A stretch of DNA of 64,000 nt from Halicephalobus mephisto (Eukaryota; Nematoda; Chromadorea; Rhabditida; Panagrolaimidae): positions 930,001 to 994,000 of the forward strand of contig SWDT01000010.1 in the NCBI GenBank assembly GCA_009193035.1. The letters are read 5' to 3'. The stretch's first letter is position 1. The number at the start of each line of letters is the position of its first letter. The notes beneath the pieces were generated by a model. The model saw only the letters and a program-made list of their open reading frames with translations, was not told the origin of the DNA and made no database searches. Below, in pieces: positions 23,771 to 32,491 of the stretch. Made by a program: the position numbers and the translations under genes.

Positions 23771-24480
23771 TACAGTCGAACTTGGATATAAGACACCCCC
23801 TTGGGACTGGGTCAAAGATTATTTTTAACAAAGGATATATTATAGCAGGGGTATCTTATATCCAAGTTCTACTGTATTACAATTTCAAAATAAACTTGTT
23901 TTACCTCCATTTTTTACGATAATATTACAATGGAACTTGGATATAAGACACCCCCTTGGGACCGGGCAAAGGGTATTTTTAACAAAGGATATATTATAGC
24001 AGGGGTATTTTATATCCAAGTTCTACTGTATTACAATTTCAAAATAAACTTGTTCTATTACCACTTTTTATGACAGTATTACAATGGAACTTGGATATAA
24101 GACACCCCCTTAAACCAGGCCAAAGATTATCTTTAACAAAGGATATATCATAGCGGGGGTAAATTTGAAGGCAGACTAACCAAACTCACTCAGACTGTAC
24201 ACTATAACAAAGGATATATTATAGCAGGGGTATCTTATATCCAAGTTCTATTGTATTACAATTTCAAAATAAACTTGTTCTATTACCACTTTTTATGACA
24301 GTATTACAATGGAACTTGGATATAAGACACACCCTTAAACCAGGCCAAAGATTATCTTTAACAAAGGATATATCATAGCGGGGGTAAATTTGAAGGCAGA
24401 CTAACTAAACTCACTCACACCGTATGTTATAAAGTGAAATATGTTATAACGAGAATATCTCATATCCAAGTTCTACTCTA
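23771..24480. mobile_element. Four clustered pogo-like mini-elements
   Basis: Two short units (23771-23876 and 23926-24030) and two longer ones (24080-24255 and 24305-24480) have ends TACAGTCGAACTTGGATATA or TACAATGGAACTTGGATATA. Each is matched by the inverse end TATATCCAAGTTCTACTGTA. They begin and end with TA and have no ORF. The longer units carry an insert with TTTGAAGGCAGACTAACCAA. The terminal sequence type (CAGT..GAAC....ATATAA) is that of pogo/Tigger-like DNA transposons. Confidence 0.75.
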
Positions 24481-25221
24481 GTTGACATCGTCTAAGTCAA
24501 ACAAAATTTGAAAGAATTTTAGAGATCGAAGATGGATTTTAAGTTATCCAATGACTTATACAAAGCCTGAGACACTTCTTAGTTGACTGAAGTCTCAATT
24601 TTAAGAATATTTTCGTTCTTTGTTCTAACTATAGTAGACAACAATTAAATTGTACTTAATAGCTGTCAGTACAATGAGAACCTATAATTTCCGTTGTGAA
24701 AAAAGTGCATTTTTGTACACAACCCCAGATTCATGTTCCCGAGGAAGTCCTTAATTAACCAATTCAGATTTGTCTAACAGAAAGAAGAAAACTTCTGAAA
24801 GATCCCGGATTTTACAAAAATATCAAATATTAAGTGATTTTGAACTCCATAATAAATACAAATTCAACAAAAATAACGACTTTTTTCGACGTTAACTTCA
24901 AAAATTTTGGAAAATGCATCTGGAGGAAAGCAATTAAAATCGTAGGTAGATCTCGGTATGAGCTTTCTGGAGAAATCACTAGAATCTTCTCATGTGGCTT
25001 CTGAAGTGAATTATGCGTGACACAAAATTCGGAATTTTTTATTAGAAACAAGTTTATATTTTGCGTCATAACTTCTAAAGCAGAAGATTTTGAAAAATAG
25101 ACGAAAGCTTAAATCATAGATCGTAATCAGCTTTAATTAGCTATAAAACAGGGTCCTAACACGATGGTTGTGAAGCAAATTATGATCAAAAGACGCAACT
25201 TTTCGCGACATACTGTATTTG

Positions 25222-26030
25222 TACACAGGTAATTTGCAATCAAACACATCGATCGTATTCAGTTACAACCAGCCTTTGCTTGATTGCAATCATTGCCATC
25301 GATCACATTCACTTAGAATCGAATCTATCGAGGATTGCATTCAAAGGCTCTATGCGTTGATTGCATTCAGTTAGTGGTGATTGCAAATTACCTGTGAGGG
25401 AAAAAATGTCTCAAACACCTTCGATTGTATTCAGTTACAATCAGCCTTTGCTTGATTGCAATCATTGCTATCGATTATGTACTATTCGGGTGTGTTATTG
25501 GTTGGATGTCTATGGAGTGACGTCTTGGAGTTCAATGATTAGGCGGAAACCTGTCAGTTCCTACCATTAGCAATTCAAGCCTGTTTATCTTAACATAAGC
25601 ATAGAACGAAGAGAGGAAAGGTCCTCATTTGACCGAAGTCTAACTCGGACCAGTTTAAAGCTGGAATTTCTCAAAGACAGATATTTTTAACATTTTTATT
25701 CTGATTCCCAGGCGTCAGCTGACTGGGCGAAGCTTTGGGTATTCTGTCTAGGCCGTTTCCGGTTTAACTCCGGTCTTTATGCCTACAATTACATTCACTT
25801 AGAATCGAATCTATCGAGGATTGCATTCAAAGGCTCTATGTGTTGATTGCATTCAGTTAGTGGTGATTGCAAATTACCTGTGAGGGAAAAAATGTCTCAA
25901 ACACCTTCGATTGTATTCAGTTACAATCAACTTTTGCTTGATTGCAGTCATTGCTATCGATTATACTCACTTAGAATCCAATCTATTGAAAATTGCATTC
26001 AGTTAACAGTGATTGCAAATTACTTGTGTA
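25222..26030. mobile_element. 0.8-kb inverted-repeat element with internal duplication
   Basis: Terminal TACACAGGTAATTTGCAATCA is mirrored by TGATTGCAAATTACTTGTGTA. Inside, a block of about 150 bases (TTGATTGCATTCAGTTAGTG, CAAATTACCTGTGAGGGAAA, TTGCTTGATTGCAATCATTG) occurs at about 25350 and again at about 25840. These copies flank a different 300-base core with ATTCTGATTCCCAGGCGTCA. Short open frames inside are not genes. A partial inverted copy is at 43870-44080. Confidence 0.7.
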
Positions 26031-26289
26031 TTGTTGATCGCCTGACTAAAGCGAAGAGTTAGCAGTCGTAAGGGACTCGTCAATTGAGGGAACGTGTCAT
26101 ATCCCCCTACAGTATTGTTAAGAGATCTACAAAGTTTATTAAACTTTCTGCCACATTGACCGAGACCAGATAGTGAATTCCACATTACCACAAAAGACTG
26201 CAGAAAAAACTTTCCAATTAATAACAATAATAAAAAATAAAAACTTTCCCACCCACGCCTTCTTTTCGTTGCGGGACCTCTCTCAAATT

Positions 26290-26530
26290 TCCCTCTCTTA
26301 CATGGGCACGAAACGTATTTATTTGGTTCTCTCTCTCTTCTTCTCTCTGTTTTTCTCTCTCTTCTTCTCTTTTCTTCTTTCTTCCTTTCTCTCTTCTTCT
26401 CTCCCTTCTCTCTCTTTTCTCTCTTCTTCTCTCTCTCTCTTCTTCTTTTTTCTTCTCTCTCTTCTTCTTTTTTTTTCTCTCTCTCTTTCTCTCTTCTTCT
26501 CTCTCTTTTTCTCTCTCTCTCTTCTTTTCT
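26290..26530. repeat. CT/TTC microsatellite
   Basis: This is about 230 bases of TCTCTCTTCTTC-type pyrimidine repeat. Open frames on either strand (RERKRER- or SLFFSLF-type) are artefacts of the repeat. Confidence 0.9.
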
Positions 26531-27039
26531 ATTATTCCTTTTTACCTTCAACTCTGTCAACAGTATTAAAACTTATTAACAACCTTCTGTTTCTTCTCTA
26601 CCGTAATTAGCACAAAGAGCGAGGAAAATTCCAATGTCTTTGATCGATGTTTTTGAAACTTTGGTCGATTAGACAGTACTTCAAATGTTGTGCAAGCGAT
26701 CAAACAGGTGGAACCTTGTTTTTTATGTTCAAAAAAACGAAAATTCTCAACGATGAAATTAATTACAGAATAATTTTATTGGTACTTTCGTGTTATACGA
26801 AGGCAAAGTTTTTCTTTACTTTTTAAATTAGTTTTTATAGGTTTATTCTTTGGACCAAACAATTATAATTTGTAGTTGTACGGATATTTTGATTTTGTGC
26901 GATATAGGAATAAAAGTAAAAGTAAAAGTAAAGTAAAAAGGTTTATTTTCTTTTTAGTAAAGTATGTAAGATAAAATATAAATTGTGGATGGAAAATAGA
27001 CTTTTGGGCTTAGGTTTAGGCGTCTATACTAAGGTGATA

Positions 27040-27195
27040 ACAGCATTGTGCAAGATTTCAGTGAAGTGGTTTACATGCAGGACCATCACAGTTACCGATT
27101 GGGTTCCAAGAAACATCAAGAGACCCATAGGAAGACCTGCTACAAGATGGTCGGATTAGCTTCGCAAGGACCACACCAAGTCATGGATAAGAAAA
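27040..27195 (+). mobile_element. Relic of RTE-type LINE reverse-transcriptase C-terminus
   Basis: One frame reads KWFTCRTITVTDWVPRN, then IKRPIGRPATRWSD, then a stop codon, then LRKDHTKSW. The W-x-P-R-x-x-K-R-P-x-G-R-P-x-x-R-W-x-D signature is characteristic of the C-terminal end of RTE-like non-LTR retrotransposon ORFs. The internal stop and short length show it is dead. Confidence 0.6.
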
Positions 27196-27248
27196 GCGAA
27201 AAACAGAAAAGAATGTCAAATTTTTTATGATCCGCTACCTTTGCATAT

Positions 27249-27524
27249 GCAGTTGAATCTCGATATAAGACATCCTCAAGGGACCAGACAAATCGTGCCT
27301 TATATCCTGGGGTGCCTTTTATCGAGGGTCGAATATAACTAAAATTCCTTAAAATCATGCCTTATAGCATGAGGTGCCTTTTATCGAGGGTCGAATATGA
27401 CTAAAATTCTCACAATTTTGTATGTGGGCCAAACTAATGTACTGAAACCGTGCCTTATAGCCTGGGGTGTCTTATATTGAGGGTGCCTAATAGTCTGGGT
27501 GCGTTATATCGAGATTCCACTGTA
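27249..27524. mobile_element. pogo-like mini-element, 276 bp
   Basis: The left end CAGTTGAATCTCGATATAAG and right end TTATATCGAGATTCCACTGTA are inverted repeats. The interior repeats GTGCCTTATATCCTGGGGTG and TTTTATCGAGGGTCGAATAT. It is non-coding. Confidence 0.75.
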
Positions 27525-27995
27525 TGAGGAACAGGTATCCAAGTATCCAAAGTTTGTATCCACTTCAATACAAAAATAGAATAAAAATTGTTCAAATTTT
27601 TTTAATTAAAGGATTTCACACAGCAGTTCAAAGAGCTTCATATTCACAAAAAATTTAAAAAAAAAACATTAAACAACGAAAAAGATATCAAAAGTGTACT
27701 AAATTACACTAAGAAAATTTTTCGCTTTGAGAGTGGATCTGTATAACAAAAAAGTACCACTTTATTTTTCCTAATTTTTATATTTTTAAAATTTTTTTAT
27801 TTTTCTTATTTTTTTAAAAATTTTTTTTATTTTTTCTAATTTTTTAAAATTTTTTCTTATTTTTTAAAATTTTTTCTTATTTTTTAAAATTTTTTCTTAT
27901 TTTTTAAAATTTTTTCTTATTTAGCATGTGATGTGTTTTGTGAAAAATGAAAAATTACATTTTATTCAGACTAAAAACGCTACAGGGGATAACAG

Positions 27996-28145
27996 ATGAA
28001 AGATCGACTAATCGTTAGTGTCGTCTGGTTAATGTGTGCGGTTACTGTATCCCACTTAGATTTCAGAGAAGAAATGCTCAGGACGGATTATGGAGCTTCA
28101 GTTGGCTTCTGGATTCGCCGGCTCCTCGTTAATTCTGAAAATTGA
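27996..28145 (+). CDS. Putative 49-aa secreted peptide
   Basis: An ATG directly after GATAACAG opens a frame of 49 codons ending in TGA. It begins MKDRLIVSVVWLMCAVTVSH, which fits a signal peptide with cleavage after about residue 19. The remaining 30 residues read LDFREEMLRTDYGASVGFW and end IRRLLVNSEN. It contains one dibasic site (RR) and no Cys after the leader. It is convergent with the large propeptide gene, whose polyadenylation signal lies just beyond its stop. It is less A/T-rich than its flanks. No family is recognised, and expression is unproven. Confidence 0.4.
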   Translation: MKDRLIVSVVWLMCAVTVSHLDFREEMLRTDYGASVGFWIRRLLVNSEN

Positions 28146-28177
28146 AATTCGATTGTTTCCGTCTTTAAATTACATAA

Positions 28178-28183
28178 TTTATT
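28178..28183 (-). other. Polyadenylation signal AATAAA of the propeptide gene
   Basis: On the minus strand AAAAATAAATTATG lies about 100 bases after the stop codon at 28284. It is the first AATAAA after the stop. Confidence 0.6.
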
Positions 28184-28283
28184 TTTAAAATAATTATATA
28201 CAGTATTTCACAATAAAGTGAAATTCTCGGATTTTCTTCAAAATAAATTATCTGTGATATTTTCAAAGGGGGATTTTTGTCCG

Positions 28284-31052
28284 TTATCCCCACCACCAAC
28301 GACGGCGGAAACCCCAAGGTCGGTACATCCCATATCCATACATCCCGAACGGATGCATCCCGTATGGATGCATCCCGAATCCGTACGGGTAACCCATACC
28401 GTAATATCCCCATTGCCGACGAACACGGCGACTAAAAGGATCAAAACCGACATTTCTGTCGAGATTAGGAATCGAGTACTTACCTCTCGCCTTCTGGAGC
28501 TTCTCCGTCGCCTTCACCGTCAGCTTCACGTTCTTCACGAGGGCTAAAAAGGAAAATTTTATTTCTAAATCATGTTCAACTTTGGAGTTTGTTAGTTAAC
28601 TTTTTTATTAACTTCTATCTTGAAGACATGACAACTAACCTGGCTGGTTCTGGGTTAGGAGCGTCTTCCGGAAGTGGGTCGTCATTAAGAGAACCTTCCA
28701 TGTTGGCAGATTCCTCTTTATTTTCCTCCTCAGCTTGTCTCTTGCGTCGGGATTCTTCCTTCTTTTCCTCAGCTTCTGGTTTTTCCTCTTCGGCTTGGCG
28801 TTCAGCTCTAGATTCTTCCTTATCTTCATCAGCTTGGCGTTTTCTTCTGGATTCTTCCTTCTTTTCCTCACCTTCTGGTTTTTCTTCTTCAGCTTGTCTT
28901 CTGCGTCGGGATTCCTCCTTGGATTCCTCAGCTTCTGGTTTTTCCTCTTCGGCTTGTCTCTTGCGTCGGGATTCTTCCTTCTTTTCTTCAGCTTCTGGTT
29001 TCTCTTCCTCAGCTTGACGTTCAGCTCTGGATTCTTCCTTATCTTCATCAGCTTGGCGTCTTCTTCTAGATTCTTCCTTCTTTTCCTCACCTTCTGGATG
29101 CTCTCCCTCAGCTTGTCTTCTGCGTCGGGATTCCTCCTTCTTTTCTTCAGCTTCTGGTTTCTCTTCCTCAGCTTGGCGTTCAGCTCTGGATCCTTCCTTG
29201 GATTCCTCAGCTTCTGGTTTTTCCTCTTCGGCTTGACGTCTTCTTCTGGATTCCTTTTTTGGTTCCTCAGCTTCTGGTTTTTCTTCCTCAGCTTGTCTCT
29301 TATCCATCTTAGATTCGGCCTCTTCCTTTGATTCCTCGGCTTGTCTCTTGCGTCGGGATTCTTCCTTGGGTTCTTCAGCTTCTGGTTTTTCCTCTTCAGC
29401 TTGACGTTCAGCTCTGGATTCCTCCTTATCTTCATCGGCTTGTCTCTTGCGTCGGGATTCCTCCTTCTTTTCCTCAGCTTCTGGTTTTTCCTCTTCAGCT
29501 TGACGTTCAGCTCTGGATCCCTCCTTGGGTTCCTCAGGTTCTGGCTTTTCCTCTTCGGCTTGACGTTCAGCTCTGGATTCTTCCTTATCTTCATCGGCTT
29601 GGCGTCTTCTTCTGGATTCTTCCTTTTTCTCCTCACCTTCTGGATGTTCTTCCTCAGCTTGTCTCTTGCGTCGAGATTCTTCCTTAGGTTCCTCAGGTTG
29701 TGGTTTTTCCTCCTCAGCTTGTCTCTCCTGTCTGGCAACTTCAGATTCTTGGGTCTTCTCTTCTTGAACCATTGTTCCTTCATCTCTTCTATGTCTCTCC
29801 GCTCTCAAACTGGAATAAGTCATTTAATATAATTATAAAATTAATAACGAAATTCGTGATCAAACATCATTCGTGACGGGACCACCACTTGCATCCAAAC
29901 TTGTTTATTTTTTTTTCAAATAAATCATTGAATTTCGATTGTTTTGACGAATTATCAGAAAATACCAAATTAGTACCAATTTGATCGAAAATTTCGAAAT
30001 TTATTTTTATCAAAAAGTAAAAATAGAAAACTAAAAATGCGAATTTCGGTCTCATCACGAATGGTTCTTGATTCCTTTTTTGATCACGAAGTCAATTAAC
30101 TTTAATTACAGTAATCAAGTTCGTAATCAAAAAGAAATCACAGATTTTGTGTCAAGACCAAAGTTTGAACCATGCCCTGAGGGCAAACTACCGTATGGCG
30201 TGATGTTCGTCATACTGTCTATTTTTCTTTTTTTTTCTTTTTTTTTCTAACAGATGTAGTTGACTATCTGTGATATACAGTAACCAAATTCATGATTGAA
30301 GTACAAATCAAGGATTTCGTGTCAGGACCAAAACTATGGATTTCCGGACCGAAATTTGGATCGATTTTGGACTAATTTGAATTCAAAAAATAAAAAAAAT
30401 AAAAAATAAAAAAATCGAATTCAATCCGAAGTATTCAGTTAAGATTTAAATTTTACAAACTTCGAACTCGGATTTGTTCGAAATCAATTGGAATTGAAAT
30501 TGTTCAAATTCGGATTTTTAAATTTTCGATTCGAACCAATTTGGTTTGAATTTGGATTTTCAGAATTTAAATTTATTTTTATTTTTTTATTTTCAAATTT
30601 GAGTTAATCCAAAATTTATCAAAATTGAAATCGTTCAATTATAATTTGGATTTTTTTTGTTTTAAAATCAAGTCAATCTGGTTTGAATTTGGATTTTCAG
30701 AATTTTCAATTTAATTTAAAATTTTTTTTATTTTCAAATTTGAGTTAATCCAAAATTTGGTTCAAAATTGATTTAAAATTAATTCGAAAATTGAGATGTT
30801 CGATTCGGAATTTGGAGATTTCGAAAATTCGAGAATTCCAGTCAGGACCAAAAGTTGGACTTTTTTGAAAAAAACTACTTTTTACACATCTTTAGTTTTT
30901 CACAAATCTTCCTGATTTGATTTTTGACGATGGATTTGGTTATTGGTGATTTAAGAGAACAGAAACGAAACTTACGGAGTTTTTTCTTCTTCTTGCCCTG
31001 AGGCGACGACAACGAGTGCCAAAAAGCACAATGCGACAAGTTTCGTGTTCAT
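28284..31052 (-). CDS. Secreted acidic polyprotein with Gly/Tyr/Met-rich C-terminal peptide, 484 aa
   Basis: Exons 31052-30976, 29809-28640, 28543-28484 and 28431-28284 all join at phase 2, giving 485 codons. Residues 1-19 are a signal peptide (LVALCFLALVVVASG). Exon 2 encodes 19 units beginning Q-A-E/D-E, for example QAEEEKPEAEEKKEES and the short QADEDKEES. Almost all are preceded by R-x-x-R (RRKR, RRRR, RAER), a furin-type site. After PREEREADGEGDGEAPEGE and RRVRR comes QWGYYGMGYPYGFGMHPYGM and further GM-Y repeats, ending RPWGF-RRR-WWWG (residues 442-484). The QWGYYGMG type of peptide after a basic site resembles nematode epidermal NLP/YGGW antimicrobial peptides. The final WWWG could give an amidated peptide. 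A TATA box lies upstream. The name and function are inference. Confidence 0.85.
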
Positions 31053-32491
31053 GTTGATTTCAGAACTGATTTTTCTCGAATTTTGCCTCGTTATATACTG
31101 TCTAATTGTGTGCACCAAAAAAATCAGATGCTCATGAATCCGCCTACCTGAAGGAAACCGACCCATATCAACACCGATTCGCCAAACTTGATCCTTTCCA
31201 AATGCCCAAAATTAGAAGTAAACAAAGTATTACAAATAAAAATCTTTGATCGAATGTTGTTCAAGGACGAATCGAGTTTATTTTTTTTAGCAAATTAAAT
31301 TCCAATGACGTTTGGAATGCTCCAGAATCTTGTGGAAAATTATGAAAACAGAAATTTTGTGGACAATTTTAAAAATTATAAAAATAAATAAAAGTTATCT
31401 AATTTTTTAATTTTTTAAAATTTGAAATTTTTTAAGTTTTTTAAAATTTTTGAAATATTCTAAAATTTTGTGGAAAATTATGAAAACAGAAATTTTGTGG
31501 ACAATTTTAAAAATTCTAAAAATGAAAAAAAGTTATCTAATTTTAAATATTTTTTAAAATTTAAAATTTTTGAAATATTCTAGAATCTTGTGGAAAATTA
31601 TGAAAACAGAAATTTTTAGAATTTTGTGGACAATGTTGGAAATTCTAAAATTGAATAAAAACTGTTAAATTTTATAGTTTTCCGAAATTTCATAGAATTT
31701 CTAAAATTTTTTAGAATTTTACAAAATTTCTAAAATATTTTTAAATTTCATAAAATTTCTGAAATCTTTCAAAATTTCATAGAATTTCTAAAATTTTTTA
31801 GAATTTTACAGAATCTCTAAAATCTTTAATAATTTCATAATATTTCTAAAATCTCACAGAACTTCTGAAATCTTCCAGAATTTGATAAAAAATTTGAATT
31901 TTTTCAGAATCTAATGTTTCTTAAATTTTTTGGGATCTTGTAAGAGATTCTGAAATTTCCAAACATCTTATAGAAAATTAAGAAATTTTTCAAAATTTAA
32001 TAAAGTTTCTAGAATTTTTCAAAATTCAATAAAAATTTTAAATTAATATTCAAATTTAAAATTTTCAAAAATCCGTGTCGAGACCGTTTTGTAAAATTTT
32101 TTAAGTAAAAATATAATTTTCAAATTTCTAAAAAATTTTTAATTTTTGTAGAATTTTTTATTTTTTTGGAAATTTTTTACTTTTGGGTAGTTTTTAATTT
32201 TTTTTTATTTCTTTGAAAGCTTTTAAATTTTTTTATTTTTTGAGAATTTTTGATTTTTTTAAAAATTTTTTGGGAATTTTTTACTTTTAAGGAGTTTCAA
32301 AGTTTTAAATTTTTTTATTTTTTTTGAAAGTTTTTAAATTCTTTTATTTTTTTAAAATTTTTTAAATTTTTTTGAAAGCTTTTAAATTTTTTTATTTTTT
32401 GAGAATTTTTGATTTTTTTAAAAATTTGTAAATTTTTTTATTTTTTGAGAATTTTAAATTTTTAAATTTTTTTATTTTTATAGAAATGTAA
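31053..32491. other. Intergenic, degenerate repeats
   Basis: The first 200 bases upstream of the propeptide gene look unique (promoter candidate). The rest is AT-rich repeat, including GATTCTGAAATTTCC / CTTGTGGAAAATTATGAAAA units (31300-32050) and runs of GGAATTTTTTA / TTTTGAGAATTTTTGATTTT (32150-32470). No gene is seen. Confidence 0.5.
31091..31097 (-). promoter_or_regulatory. TATA box of the propeptide gene
   Basis: On the minus strand ACAGTATATAACGAGG lies about 40 bases before the ATG at 31052. An AAAAATCAG acceptor-like or initiator sequence lies between them. This arrangement fits a short 5' leader and strong, inducible transcription. Confidence 0.5.

Noticed and set aside
25361..26062. 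Two similar frames beginning MHSVSGDCKLPVREKMSQTP
   Set aside because: They arise from the duplicated arm of an inverted-repeat element. The alternative start, short length and identical repeat context argue against a gene.
26003..26610. Arg/Glu/Lys-rich and Ser/Leu/Phe-rich frames
   Set aside because: They are produced by the CT/TTC microsatellite.
28615..29832. Long plus-strand and alternative minus-strand frames over the acidic repeat exon
   Set aside because: They are shadows of the repeated minus-strand exon, which alone has signal peptide, splice sites and matching phase on both sides.
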